DNA of 64,000 nt from Sulfitobacter delicatus (GCF_900102535.1 NZ_FNBP01000003.1:256754-320753); one strand, 5' to 3'; shown: positions 53,576 to 62,480, counted from the first letter of the stretch. Program-made: numbers and translations. The notes: generated from the sequence alone by a model not told the origin.

Positions 53576-53906
53576 CTTTGCAGAACAACTCGTAAACCAG
53601 TTCGAGCATCTTGCGCGGACGGTCGTCGGCCAGACGGTAGAAGATCGTCTTGCCTTCGCGCCGGGGCTCGACCAATCCTTCGAGCCGCAGCCGCGACAAC
53701 TGCTGTGACACCGCTGCTTGGCGGCTGGAAAGCAGCGCTTCCAACTCGCTCACGGATTTTTCGCCCGACACCAGATGGCACAGGATCATCAAACGTCCCT
53801 CATGGCTGATCGCCTTCAGGAAGTTGGATGCCGTCACGGCATTGGTGAGCATCCGGTCCATGTCCTCATCAGACATATCGGCGGTGATGACGGGCAGGGC
53901 GGTCAT
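53568..53906 (-). CDS. soxR: ArsR-family repressor of sox genes (SoxR; SqrR/BigR type)
   Basis: A 112-residue winged-helix repressor (SVSELEALLSSRQAAVSQQLSRLRLEGLVEPRREGKTIFYRL). Cys43 in LMILCHL and Cys109 near the C-terminus are the pair that forms a tetrasulfide with reactive sulfur in the SqrR/BigR group. It would release sox promoters when persulfides accumulate. It overlaps soxS by four bases at its start and soxT by eight at its end. It is not the redox SoxR of enteric bacteria. Confidence 0.9.
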   Translation of the reverse strand: MTALPVITADMSDEDMDRMLTNAVTASNFLKAISHEGRLMILCHLVSGEKSVSELEALLSSRQAAVSQQLSRLRLEGLVEPRREGKTIFYRLADDRPRKMLELVYELFCKDD

Positions 53907-54265
53907 TCGGTCTTGTCCTTATAGTCGGTCTTGTCCGTTAGCAGACGGTCGAGCAGGGGCCAAAAGAACTCCGGCCCCGGGTAGCCTTCGAGGCGGCCCA
54001 GTTCGGCACCCTCTTCGACCACCAGAAACGTCGGAGTAAAGACAACGGCACGGGCGGTGTCGACCGCGTCGCTCACGTCAGAGATGTCGACCCGGCGCAG
54101 CGGCGCGAATGCGCCTTCGGCGGTCTTGGGGTAGGCAGGCGCGATCTCTTCGTTCCAGCGCTGACAATAGACACAGCCGGGCTGTTCGACCATCACCAGT
54201 TCCACCGCCCAAGCGGGCAGGGCAGTCAGAGCCGCGAGGCTCAGGGCGGATAGTGTGCGGATCAT
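53903..54265 (-). CDS. soxS: Periplasmic thioredoxin-like protein SoxS
   Basis: A 120-residue protein with signal peptide (1-20), active-site Cys31-Val-Tyr-Cys34 in QPGCVYC and the cis-proline in FTPTFLV. In Paracoccus SoxS reactivates SoxYZ. It is first in the leftward soxS-R-T operon, divergent from soxV. Confidence 0.9.
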   Translation of the reverse strand: MIRTLSALSLAALTALPAWAVELVMVEQPGCVYCQRWNEEIAPAYPKTAEGAFAPLRRVDISDVSDAVDTARAVVFTPTFLVVEEGAELGRLEGYPGPEFFWPLLDRLLTDKTDYKDKTE

Positions 54266-54302
54266 CGGCTTGCCTGATTGACGTTTGGAGAACGCTCAAC
54301 GT

Positions 54303-54319
54303 AATTTGAATATGAAATT
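54303..54319. promoter_or_regulatory. Possible SoxR site between soxS and soxV
   Basis: Inverted repeat AATTT-N7-AAATT in an AT-rich patch of the 98-base divergent gap. It does not fit ATTC-N8-GAAT exactly, but it is where a SoxR operator is expected. Confidence 0.4.
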
Positions 54320-54363
54320 TGATCAAGCGCTACGCGACATGACGCCGCGCCACGGGGGAAACC

Positions 54364-55101
54364 ATGTTCGATATCACCTATGCAGGCGCCGTGCTTGCTG
54401 GTTTGCTCAGCTTCTTTACGCCCTGCATCCTGCCGATGGTGCCCTTCTACCTCAGCTATATGGCGGGGCTGAGCGTGACCGAATTGCGCGGCGCGGGGGC
54501 CATCGCGCCCGGCGCGCAGCGGCGGCTGGTGTTGTCGTCGCTTCTGTTTGCACTCGGTGTGACGACGATCTTTGTGCTCTTGGGCATGGGGGCTACGGCT
54601 TTGGGGCAGCTCTTTACCCAGTATCTTGAGCCGCTCAGCTGGGTGGCGGCGGCGATCCTTCTGGTGTTCGGTCTGCATTTCCTCGGGGTGATCAAAGTCC
54701 CGCTGCTCTACCGGGAGGCGCGGCTTGAGGGCGGCGGCAAGCCCACGTCGATCTGGGGAGCCTACATCATGGGGCTGGCTTTCGGCTTTGGCTGGACGCC
54801 CTGTGTGGGTCCGGCGCTGGCGGCCATTCTGATGATCGCGTCTGGCATGGGTGAGGTCTGGCATGGTGGGCTGTTGCTCGCCTTTTATGGGGCGGGGATG
54901 ACTGCGCCCTTCGTCCTGGCCGCATTCTTTGCCAAACCGTTCCTGAACTGGGCCTCACGCCATATGGCGCTGGTGCAGAAGGTTGAGAAAGTGATGGGCG
55001 CGATGTTGATACTTTTTGCTGTGCTGATCGTGACCGGAGGGGTACAATTGATCGCAGATGCGATGATCCGTTGGTTCCCCAGCTTCACCAGCTTGGGCTA
55101 A
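54364..55101 (+). CDS. soxV: CcdA-like thiol-disulfide membrane transporter SoxV
   Basis: A 245-residue membrane protein with six helices and the CcdA/DsbD-beta cysteines in FFTPCILPMVPFYLSYMAG (about Cys20) and WTPCVGPALAAIL (about Cys141). It moves electrons from cytoplasmic thioredoxin to periplasmic SoxW/SoxS. It is the first gene of the rightward sox operon. Confidence 0.92.
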   Translation: MFDITYAGAVLAGLLSFFTPCILPMVPFYLSYMAGLSVTELRGAGAIAPGAQRRLVLSSLLFALGVTTIFVLLGMGATALGQLFTQYLEPLSWVAAAILLVFGLHFLGVIKVPLLYREARLEGGGKPTSIWGAYIMGLAFGFGWTPCVGPALAAILMIASGMGEVWHGGLLLAFYGAGMTAPFVLAAFFAKPFLNWASRHMALVQKVEKVMGAMLILFAVLIVTGGVQLIADAMIRWFPSFTSLG

Positions 55102-55123
55102 CCACATAAGGGAGGACGCTGAT

Positions 55124-55708
55124 ATGACTTTCACGAGACTGGTAACCGCGGCACTGGCCGCGACGCTGGCGCTGCCATTGGCTGCGGCAGAGCTGGGCGA
55201 CGACGGGCTGCACAAGACCCCTTGGATGCGCGAGACCTTCAAAGACCTGCGCGAAGACCTTGATGAGGCCAATGCCGAAGACAAACGCTTGATGCTGATG
55301 TTTGAACAGCGCGGCTGCGTCTATTGCACCAAAATGCACGAAGAGGTTTTCCCGACGCCGGTGATCGCCGACTACATTAACGAGAATTACTTTGTCGTGC
55401 AGTTGAACCTCCATGGCGACATTGAGGTGACGGATTTCGACGGGGAGACACTGTCGGAAAAGCAGATGGCCCGGAAGTGGGGGATTCTGTTCACACCCAC
55501 TATGATGTTCCTGCCGCAGGAGGTGCCAGAGGGGGCCACCGCACCGCAGTCCGCAGTGGCGGTGATGCCGGGGGCCTTTGGTGTGGGCACCACGCTGGAC
55601 ATGCTCACTTGGGTGAAGGAAGAGCGCTATACCCTTGAGGGAACAGAAGATTTCCAGCGCTACCACGCGCGGATGATCCAAGAGCGTGACAACGGCAGCA
55701 CGGATTGA
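55124..55708 (+). CDS. soxW: Periplasmic thioredoxin SoxW
   Basis: A 194-residue protein with signal peptide (1-22), thioredoxin-fold active site Cys65-Val-Tyr-Cys68 (FEQRGCVYC, same dipeptide as SoxS) and cis-Pro in GILFTPTMMF. It receives electrons from SoxV. It lies 22 bases after soxV with GGGAGGA before the start. Confidence 0.9.
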   Translation: MTFTRLVTAALAATLALPLAAAELGDDGLHKTPWMRETFKDLREDLDEANAEDKRLMLMFEQRGCVYCTKMHEEVFPTPVIADYINENYFVVQLNLHGDIEVTDFDGETLSEKQMARKWGILFTPTMMFLPQEVPEGATAPQSAVAVMPGAFGVGTTLDMLTWVKEERYTLEGTEDFQRYHARMIQERDNGSTD

Positions 55709-55740
55709 CCCCCTTGGCCGGGCGGCGAAATCAGATAGCT

Positions 55741-55756
55741 ATTCAAAAGTTTGAAT
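55741..55756. promoter_or_regulatory. SoxR-type operator before soxX
   Basis: Perfect inverted repeat ATTC-AAAAGTTT-GAAT (the whole 16 bases read ATTCAAA-AG-TTTGAAT) in the 136-base soxW-soxX gap. It fits the BigR/SqrR/SoxR consensus and the 'wx' position at which SoxR acts in related sox clusters. Confidence 0.75.
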
Positions 55757-55844
55757 TTGTTGTTGCGCCCTGCCGCCCGCCTGCCTTAGGGTCTTTGTAA
55801 CCGGATCACACATCAACGTGATCGGCACTGGGAGGAAGTTTTCG

Positions 55845-56321
55845 ATGATGAAATGGATTGTCGCTGCAATCGTGTCGGGCGCGCCGGTTCTGGCCGCCGC
55901 TGAAACCGTGGCACCCGCCGATGTCACCTTTGACGATTATGGCGCGGTGGAGCAATCGCTGACCGGGACACCGGGCGATCCGGCCAATGGCGCGGCCATC
56001 GTCGGCAATAAAAAAGCGGGCAACTGTGTGGCCTGCCACCAAATCAGCGCGCTGAGCGATGTGCCTTTCCAAGGTGAGGTTGGGCCGATGCTCGACGGTG
56101 CCGGGGACCGCTGGAGCGAAGCTGAACTGCGCGGCATCGTCGCCAACAGCAAGATGACTTTCGAAGGATCGATGATGCCGTCTTACTACAAGACCACCGG
56201 CTATATCCGGCCGGGCGATGGCTTCACTGGCAAGGCAGCCGAAGAGCCGCTGCCGCCGCTGCTCGAAGCCCAGCAGATCGAAGATATCGTCGCCTTTTTG
56301 GTGACGCTTAAAGAAGAGTAA
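55845..56321 (+). CDS. soxX: Cytochrome c SoxX
   Basis: A 158-residue periplasmic monoheme cytochrome: signal peptide (1-19), heme site Cys61-Val-Ala-Cys64-His65, distal methionine in MTFEGSMMPSYYK. With SoxA it attaches thiosulfate to SoxY. GGAGGA lies eight bases before the ATG; an ATG three bases later is equally possible. Confidence 0.93.
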   Translation: MMKWIVAAIVSGAPVLAAAETVAPADVTFDDYGAVEQSLTGTPGDPANGAAIVGNKKAGNCVACHQISALSDVPFQGEVGPMLDGAGDRWSEAELRGIVANSKMTFEGSMMPSYYKTTGYIRPGDGFTGKAAEEPLPPLLEAQQIEDIVAFLVTLKEE

Positions 56322-56445
56322 CGCGGACAGCCCGGCGCTCTGATGGGGGTGCTACGGGATGACCGGTGCAAGAAATCGCGGTGCTTGTGTGCCGTGGAAT
56401 GGAATGACGGCGCGCTGCGCCGCAGACGAACAAGGAGAGTGAGAA

Positions 56446-56865
56446 ATGAACTTCTCAAGACGTGAAACACTGGGCCTCGGCCTTGGCGCCATGGCGCTGA
56501 CCATTCTGCCAATGGGCGCTTCGGCGGCAACTGTGGACGAGCTGATCGCGGAATTCACCGGCGGGGCCGATATGGCCGACACCGGCGTGACCCTGACCGC
56601 CCCTGAAATCGCTGAGAACGGCAACACGGTGCCAATCTCTGTCGAAGCAGAAGGCGCATCCGAGATCATGGTTTTGGCCACTGGCAACCCAACACCGCCC
56701 GTTGGCACGTTCAAATTCGGCCCGCTGGCCGGTTCGCGCAGCGCCTCGACCCGCATTCGCTTGGCCACGACTCAAGAAGTCGTCGCCATCGCCAAGCTGG
56801 AAGACGGTACATTCGCCCGCACCAGCGCAGAGATCAAAGTCACAATCGGCGGCTGCGGCGGTTAA
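56446..56865 (+). CDS. soxY: Sulfur-carrier protein SoxY
   Basis: A 139-residue protein with a Tat signal (SRRETLGLGLGAMAL) and the C-terminal swinging arm GGCGG, where Cys137 carries the sulfur substrate throughout the Sox cycle. GGAG precedes the start. It forms SoxYZ with the next gene. Confidence 0.95.
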   Translation: MNFSRRETLGLGLGAMALTILPMGASAATVDELIAEFTGGADMADTGVTLTAPEIAENGNTVPISVEAEGASEIMVLATGNPTPPVGTFKFGPLAGSRSASTRIRLATTQEVVAIAKLEDGTFARTSAEIKVTIGGCGG

Positions 56866-56897
56866 TTCCGCGCGCCCCATATACAGGAGTTTAAAAA

Positions 56898-57227
56898 ATG
56901 GCAGAAGGTGTAACCCCTCGCGTCAAGGTCCCGAAAAAAGCTGATGCAGGTGAGGTCATTACGATCAAAACCCTGATCAGCCACCCGATGGAATCGGGTC
57001 AGCGTAAGGACAGCGACGGCAATGTCATTCCGCAGTCGATCATCAACCGTTTCACCTGCGAGTTTAACGGTGAGAATGTGATCGACATCAAGATGGAACC
57101 GGCAATGTCGACCAACCCCTATTTCGAATTTGACGCCAAAGTGCCAGAGGCCGGCGACTTCAAGTTCACATGGTATGATGACGACGGTTCGATCTACGAA
57201 GAGGTCAAATCCGTCGCGGTGGGCTGA
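56898..57227 (+). CDS. soxZ: SoxZ, partner of SoxY
   Basis: A 109-residue immunoglobulin-like protein (PRVKVPKKADAGEVITIKTLISHPMESGQRKD, then FTWYDDDGSIYEE). It has no signal peptide and is exported with SoxY. It lies 32 bases after soxY. Confidence 0.95.
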   Translation: MAEGVTPRVKVPKKADAGEVITIKTLISHPMESGQRKDSDGNVIPQSIINRFTCEFNGENVIDIKMEPAMSTNPYFEFDAKVPEAGDFKFTWYDDDGSIYEEVKSVAVG

Positions 57228-57270
57228 CCGACAGGTCAGTCACTTCGCGAGTGGTACAGGGAGGAAAGAC

Positions 57271-58122
57271 ATGAAATTTAAGGCAATGACCGCTGTGGCG
57301 GCGCTTTTGGTGGCCGCCCCCATTATGGGGATGGCGGACGAGGAAGCCGAGCTTGTCGTCAATGGCGAGATTGAGATGGTGACCAAGACCGAGCCGCCTG
57401 CGCATCTTGAGGGGGCGTTGCCGGAAATCATGTCTGGCTGGCGTTTCCGCTCGGATGAGACGCAGCAAACCCAGATGGATGACTTCGACAACCCCGGCAT
57501 GATCTTTGTGGACCAAGCCCAAGCGGCTTGGGACACGGCCGAGGGCAGCGAAGGCAAGTCCTGCGCGTCCTGCCATAATGAGCCCGCTTCTTCGATGGAG
57601 GGCGTCCGCGCCGTCTATCCGAAGTGGAATGAAGAAGCAGGCGAAGTGCGCACGCTGGCGATGCAGATCAACGACTGCCGCGAAAACCAGATGGGTGCCG
57701 AGCCTTGGAAATACACCGGCAACGAGATGACCGCGATGGAGGCTCTGATCTCTATTGAATCGCGTGGCATGCCGGTGAATGTGGCCATCGACGGCCCTGC
57801 CCAGAGCGTTTGGGAAGAGGGCAAGGAGATGTACTACACCCGTTACGGTCAGCTGGAGCTGAGCTGCGCCAATTGTCACGAAGACAATTACGGGAACATG
57901 ATCCGCGCCGACCACCTGAGCCAAGGCCAGATCAACGGCTTTCCGGTGTATCGTTTGAAAAACGCCAAGCTGAACGGCAGCCATGCCCGTTTCAAAGGCT
58001 GTGTGCGCGACACCCGCGCCGAGACTTTCAAGCCCGGGAGCCCCGAGTTCGTGGCGCTTGAGCTTTACGTCGCCAGCCGCGGCAACGGCCTTTCGGTCGA
58101 AGCACCTTCGGTGCGCAACTAA
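57271..58122 (+). CDS. soxA: Diheme cytochrome c SoxA
   Basis: A 283-residue L-cysteine S-thiosulfotransferase subunit: signal peptide (1-22), heme sites Cys98-x2-Cys101-His102 and Cys199-x2-Cys202-His203, and Cys244 (FKGCVRDTRAE) as the persulfide-forming active-site heme ligand. Both heme motifs are kept, unlike the monoheme SoxA of some groups. The ATG at 57271 follows GGGAGGA. Confidence 0.95.
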   Translation: MKFKAMTAVAALLVAAPIMGMADEEAELVVNGEIEMVTKTEPPAHLEGALPEIMSGWRFRSDETQQTQMDDFDNPGMIFVDQAQAAWDTAEGSEGKSCASCHNEPASSMEGVRAVYPKWNEEAGEVRTLAMQINDCRENQMGAEPWKYTGNEMTAMEALISIESRGMPVNVAIDGPAQSVWEEGKEMYYTRYGQLELSCANCHEDNYGNMIRADHLSQGQINGFPVYRLKNAKLNGSHARFKGCVRDTRAETFKPGSPEFVALELYVASRGNGLSVEAPSVRN

Positions 58123-58153
58123 ATTCAAAGCCGGGCTTACTGCCTGACATGAT

Positions 58154-58175
58154 CCCGCCCCTCAAAAGGGGCGGG
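58154..58175 (+). terminator. Hairpin between soxA and soxB
   Basis: Nine-base stem CCCGCCCCT / AGGGGCGGG with a CAAA loop, then a pyrimidine stretch with several T. It is a credible partial terminator splitting soxXYZA from soxBCD expression. Confidence 0.65.
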
Positions 58176-58208
58176 GCCTTTCCTTGTTTCTAACAGACGG
58201 AGCCTGAC

Positions 58209-59909
58209 ATGCTGTCTCGCCGTGATTTTCTGCAAATGTCCATGGCCGCGGCCTCCATCTATGGCGGTTCGGGCTTCGGTAACTGGGCGCGGCTGGCCGC
58301 GCAGGACAAGTTTGACCAAGACGCGCTGCTGGAGTTCGAGAAGTTCGGCAATGTCACCTTGATGCACATCACCGACATCCACGCGCAGTTGAAGCCGATC
58401 TATTTCCGCGAGCCGTCGGTCAACATCGGTGTGGGCGAGAACCGCGGCAAGGTGCCTCATATCACCGGCGAAGATTTCCGCCGTGCTTACGGCATCGGCG
58501 GCGGCACCCCGCTGGACTATGCGCTGACCTATGATGATTTCGTCTCGCAGGCACAGGCTTATGGCAAGGTTGGCGGGCTGGACCGCGTCGCCACCGTGCT
58601 GAACGCGATCCGCGCCGACCGCCCCGATGCGCTGCTGCTGGATGGTGGCGACACGTGGCACGGCTCGATGACCTGTCTCAAGACCGAAGGTCAGGACATG
58701 GTCAACGTAATGAACGCGCTGAAGCCCGACGCGATGACCTTCCACTGGGAATTCACACTGGGCTCCGAGCGGGTGCAGGAGATCGTCGAAGGGCTGCCCT
58801 TTGCCGCCCTTGGCCAGAACATCTTTGACGCGGAATGGGACGAGCCTGCCGAATTGTTCAAGCCTTACGAATTCTTCGAGCGCGGCGGTGTCAAGATCGC
58901 CGTCATCGGTCAGGCGTTCCCCTATATGCCGATCGCCAACCCCGGCTGGATGTTCCCGGAATACTCCTTCGGTATTCGCGATGAGCACATGCAGCAGATG
59001 GTCGACGAAGTCCGCGCGCAGGGTGCAGAACTCGTCGTCTGCCTGAGCCACAACGGCTTTGACGTCGACAAGAAGATGGCCGGGATCGTCAAAGGGATTG
59101 ACGTGATCCTGTCGGGCCACACCCATGACGCGCTGCCGGAGCCTGTGCTGATCGGCGAGACCCATATTATCGCCTCCGGCTCGAACGGGAAATTCGTTTC
59201 CCGCGTCGATCTGGACGTGCGCGATGGCAAGATGATGGGCATTCGACACAAATTGATCCCGATCTTCTCTGATCTCATCACGCCCGACGCCGAGATCACC
59301 AAGCTGATCGACGCACAGCGCGCGCCTTATCTGGACGAGTTGACCCATGTGGTCGGCAAGTCTGACGCGTTGCTCTACCGCCGTGGTAACTTCAACGGCA
59401 CGTGGGACGACCTGATCTGTGACGCGCTGCTGAGCGAGCGGGACGCCGAGATCGCGCTGAGCCCCGGTGTGCGTTGGGGGCCGTCGATTCTGCCGGGCCA
59501 AGACATCACCCGCGAGGACATTTTCAACGTCACCTCGATGACCTATCCAAACGCCTACCGCACGGAAATGACAGGGGAATTCCTGAAAGTCGTGCTGGAA
59601 GACGTGGGCGACAACCTGTTCAACCCGGATCCCTATTACCAGCAGGGCGGCGACATGGTGCGCGTCGGCGGCATGGGCTTCAAGATGGACATCGCCAAGC
59701 CGCAGGGTGAGCGCATCAGCGAGATGACCTTGCTGAGTTCCGGTGAGCCGATTGATCCGCAGCGCAGCTATGTGGTCGCAGGTTGGGCCTCGGTCAACGA
59801 GGGCACCGAAGGGCCGCCGATCTGGGATGTGGTGGAAAGCCATATCTCCAAACTGGGAACGGTTTCCGATGGTGCCCGCACCCCGGTGAAATACGTTCTG
59901 CCGAAGTAA
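58209..59909 (+). CDS. soxB: SoxB, thiosulfohydrolase
   Basis: A 566-residue dimanganese enzyme of the 5'-nucleotidase family with a Tat signal (SRRDFLQMSMAAASIYGG). Metal motifs are MHITDIHAQLKP (about 51-62), LLDGGDTWHGS, FSYNG-type core, LSHNGFDVD and SGHTHDALPEP. It releases sulfate from SoxY-bound S-thiosulfonate in the periplasm. The C-terminal domain has the SoxB DPYYQQGGDMVRVGGM loop. Confidence 0.95.
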   Translation: MLSRRDFLQMSMAAASIYGGSGFGNWARLAAQDKFDQDALLEFEKFGNVTLMHITDIHAQLKPIYFREPSVNIGVGENRGKVPHITGEDFRRAYGIGGGTPLDYALTYDDFVSQAQAYGKVGGLDRVATVLNAIRADRPDALLLDGGDTWHGSMTCLKTEGQDMVNVMNALKPDAMTFHWEFTLGSERVQEIVEGLPFAALGQNIFDAEWDEPAELFKPYEFFERGGVKIAVIGQAFPYMPIANPGWMFPEYSFGIRDEHMQQMVDEVRAQGAELVVCLSHNGFDVDKKMAGIVKGIDVILSGHTHDALPEPVLIGETHIIASGSNGKFVSRVDLDVRDGKMMGIRHKLIPIFSDLITPDAEITKLIDAQRAPYLDELTHVVGKSDALLYRRGNFNGTWDDLICDALLSERDAEIALSPGVRWGPSILPGQDITREDIFNVTSMTYPNAYRTEMTGEFLKVVLEDVGDNLFNPDPYYQQGGDMVRVGGMGFKMDIAKPQGERISEMTLLSSGEPIDPQRSYVVAGWASVNEGTEGPPIWDVVESHISKLGTVSDGARTPVKYVLPK

Positions 59910-59942
59910 GAAAAAGCAGAATGGGGGTTCTCATGAGGGAAC

Positions 59943-59962
59943 AAATTCAATAAACTGAATTT
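59943..59962. promoter_or_regulatory. SoxR-type inverted repeat before soxC
   Basis: AAATTC-N8-GAATTT in the 73-base gap between soxB and soxC, a perfect ATTC-N8-GAAT match with a longer symmetric arm than the soxX site. It suggests a second internal SoxR-controlled promoter for soxCD. Confidence 0.65.
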
Positions 59963-59982
59963 GAACTTTTGAGGGCCACGAC

Positions 59983-61242
59983 ATGACTGACGAGAACCAA
60001 AATGGGCCATCGCGCCGTGCCTTTCTGACAGGCGCAGGCGCGGTGGCCGCGGGCACACTGGCTGGCAAGGCCAGCGCACAGGATGATCCCGCGATTGCGA
60101 TTAAACCTTGGATGCAGGAACTGGGCGACGGCGTCGATGTCTCGCCCTACGGCATGCCATCTCCCTATGAGGAAGATGTAAAACGCCGCACCGTGGAATG
60201 GCTGACCGCCGACCCGGTAAGCTCGATCAACTTCACCCCGATCCATGCGCTGGATGGCACGATCACGCCCAACGGCATCTGCTTTGAGCGCCATCACTCG
60301 GGCGTGGCCAAGGTCGATCCGGCGGAACATCGCTTGATGATCAATGGCTTGGTGGACCGCGAGTTGGTCTTCACCATGGAAGACCTGATGCGCTTCCCGC
60401 GCGAGAACCACGTCTACTTCCTTGAGTGCGCGGCGAACTCCGGCATGGAATGGCGCGGTTCGCAGCTCAACGGCGTGCAGTTCACCCACGGCATGATCCA
60501 CAACGTCCAATACACCGGCATCCCGCTGCGGCTGCTGCTCGAAGAGGCGGGCGTTCAGGCCGAGGGCAAGTGGCTGCTGGCCGAAGGCGCTGACGCTGCC
60601 GGTATGAGCCGCTCGATCCCAATGGAAAAGGCGCTGGACGATTGTCTGGTCGCCTTCAAGATGAACGGCGAAGCGCTGCGGCCTGAGCAGGGCTATCCGG
60701 TGCGCTTGGTCGTGCCCGGCTGGGAAGGCAACATGTGGGTCAAATGGCTTCGCCGTCTCGAAGTCGGCGATCAGCCTTGGCATCACCGCGAAGAAACCAG
60801 CAAATACACCGACTTGCTGGACGATGGCACAGCGCGTCGCTTCACTTGGGAGATGGACGCGAAGTCGGTCGTCACCAGCCCAAGCCCGCAGGCACCGATC
60901 ACCCATGGCCCGGGGCCGACTGTGCTGACCGGTTTGGCATGGTCTGGCCGCGGCACGATTCCGCGGGTCGATGTGACCATCGACGGCGGCATCACCTGGC
61001 ATGAGGCGCGGATGAGCGGACCAAGCACGCCCAAGGCGCTGCACCGTTTCTATTACGACTTTGAATGGGACGGCAGCCCGCTGCTGGTGCAAAGCCGTGC
61101 GCATGACAGCACCGGCTATGTCCAGCCCACCAAAGACCAGCTGCGCGAAATGCGCGGGCTCAACTCAATCTACCACAACAACGGCATCCAGACCTGGGCT
61201 GTTGATGCTGACGGAAAGGCCGAAAATGTCGAGATTTCTTAA
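59983..61242 (+). CDS. soxC: Sulfane dehydrogenase molybdenum subunit SoxC
   Basis: A 419-residue molybdopterin enzyme of the sulfite oxidase family with a Tat signal (SRRAFLTGAGAVAAG). The Mo ligand is Cys149 in YFLECAANSG. The C-terminal dimerisation domain starts near residue 300. It removes six electrons from SoxY-bound sulfane sulfur together with SoxD. Its stop lies 17 bases inside soxD. Confidence 0.95.
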   Translation: MTDENQNGPSRRAFLTGAGAVAAGTLAGKASAQDDPAIAIKPWMQELGDGVDVSPYGMPSPYEEDVKRRTVEWLTADPVSSINFTPIHALDGTITPNGICFERHHSGVAKVDPAEHRLMINGLVDRELVFTMEDLMRFPRENHVYFLECAANSGMEWRGSQLNGVQFTHGMIHNVQYTGIPLRLLLEEAGVQAEGKWLLAEGADAAGMSRSIPMEKALDDCLVAFKMNGEALRPEQGYPVRLVVPGWEGNMWVKWLRRLEVGDQPWHHREETSKYTDLLDDGTARRFTWEMDAKSVVTSPSPQAPITHGPGPTVLTGLAWSGRGTIPRVDVTIDGGITWHEARMSGPSTPKALHRFYYDFEWDGSPLLVQSRAHDSTGYVQPTKDQLREMRGLNSIYHNNGIQTWAVDADGKAENVEIS

Positions 61243-62359
61243 ACTTGCACTGCTGGCCAGCACGCTGGCCTCACCGCTCGCGGCGGAGCCCTTGGGCCTT
61301 GGCCGCCCCGCGACCCCCGAAGAGGTTGCCGTCTGGGACATCGACATTCGCCCCGATGGTCTGGGCCTACCCGAAGGCAGCGGTGACGTGGCCACAGGCG
61401 ACGGCATCTACACCGAGAAATGCTCGGCCTGTCACGGCGTATTCGGCGAAGGCGCGGGCCGCTGGCCGGTGCTTGCGGGCGGGCAGGGCAGCCTGACCGA
61501 CGCGCGCCCCGTCAAGACCGTGGGCAGCTACTGGCCCTATCTGTCGACCGTCTTTGACTACGTCCACCGGGCTATGCCCTTTGGTGACGCGCAGTCTTTG
61601 ACCGATGATGAGGTCTATGCGATCACGGCCTATCTGCTCTATCTCAACGATGAAGTTGATGATGATTTCGTGCTGTCGTCCGAGAACTTTGCCGAGGCGC
61701 GTTTGCCCAATGAGGACGGCTTCAAGCCGGATGACCGGATGGAAGTCGAATTCCCCGCGTTCAGCGAAGAGCCTTGCATGACGGACTGTAAGCCTGAGGT
61801 TGAGATCACCATGCGCGCTGCCGTATTGGATGTGACACCTGAGGAGACAGCGGCCAAGGAAGCGGCGGAGAAGGCCGAGGCCGAAACCCCTGAGCCCGCG
61901 GCGGAAGAAGCGGCGTCTGAAGCGACCACCGAAGAAGCGCCCGCAACCGAAGAAGCGCCCGCAACCGAAGAGGCAGCCGCCCCTGAGGAAGCCCCCGCTG
62001 AAGCTCCTGTCGAAGTCGCCGAAGCCCCCGCTGCCGATCCTGCGATGATCAAGGCGGGCTCCAAAGTCTTCCGCAAGTGCAAATCCTGCCACCAGATTGG
62101 TGCCAAAGCGAAAAACCGTGTCGGCCCCGTGCTGAACGGCATCGTTGATGGCCCGGCAGGCGCGGTCGATGGGTTCCGCTATTCCAAAGCGATGGAAGCG
62201 GCGGCTGAGGAAGGTCTCGTTTGGTCTCACGACGAATTGAGCGCCTTCTTGGCCGATCCCAAAGGCTACATGAAAGGCACCAAAATGTCCTTCCGTGGTG
62301 TGCGCAAAGAGGAAGATATCGAAGCGCTGATCGCCTACCTGCGTGACGCGTCGGAGTGA
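61226..62359 (+). CDS. soxD: Diheme cytochrome c subunit SoxD
   Basis: A 377-residue protein: signal peptide (1-20), N-terminal heme domain with Cys66-x2-Cys69-His70, a long Glu/Ala/Pro linker (about 210-270, repeated EEAPAT units) and a C-terminal cytochrome c with Cys285-x2-Cys288-His289 and Met in GTKMSFRG. It takes electrons from SoxC. The ATG at 61226 overlaps soxC. It is the last sox gene here; no soxEFGH follow. Confidence 0.93.
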   Translation: MSRFLKLALLASTLASPLAAEPLGLGRPATPEEVAVWDIDIRPDGLGLPEGSGDVATGDGIYTEKCSACHGVFGEGAGRWPVLAGGQGSLTDARPVKTVGSYWPYLSTVFDYVHRAMPFGDAQSLTDDEVYAITAYLLYLNDEVDDDFVLSSENFAEARLPNEDGFKPDDRMEVEFPAFSEEPCMTDCKPEVEITMRAAVLDVTPEETAAKEAAEKAEAETPEPAAEEAASEATTEEAPATEEAPATEEAAAPEEAPAEAPVEVAEAPAADPAMIKAGSKVFRKCKSCHQIGAKAKNRVGPVLNGIVDGPAGAVDGFRYSKAMEAAAEEGLVWSHDELSAFLADPKGYMKGTKMSFRGVRKEEDIEALIAYLRDASE

Positions 62360-62392
62360 TCTGACAGATTAGGGAAAACTGACGTGCCTGCC

Positions 62393-62425
62393 CCCCTTGA
62401 ACCCCCATACCGGGGGGACTAATCT
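62393..62425 (+). promoter_or_regulatory. Heat-shock (RpoH)-like promoter of clpP
   Basis: CCCCTTGAA at 62393-62401, a 17-base spacer and CTAATCT at 62419-62425. The -35 matches the sigma-32 consensus CCTTGAA; the -10 is approximate. It lies 56 bases before clpP, in agreement with heat-shock control of Clp proteases. Confidence 0.5.
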
Positions 62426-62480
62426 CTGGGTAACAGTTTTGCGGGTATGGTCCCGCGAACAGGAACTGAGGCAGGCACGC

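Noticed and set aside
53568-53906. soxR as the redox-sensing MerR-type SoxR of enteric bacteria
   Set aside because: The protein is a 112-residue ArsR-type repressor with the SqrR-like cysteine pair; only the gene name is shared.
58137-59843. Long open frame (568 codons) antisense to soxB
   Set aside because: Its composition (His/Asp/Arg/Val rich) is what a high-GC coding strand yields in the complementary frame; it has no recognisable domain and lies opposite a strongly conserved gene.
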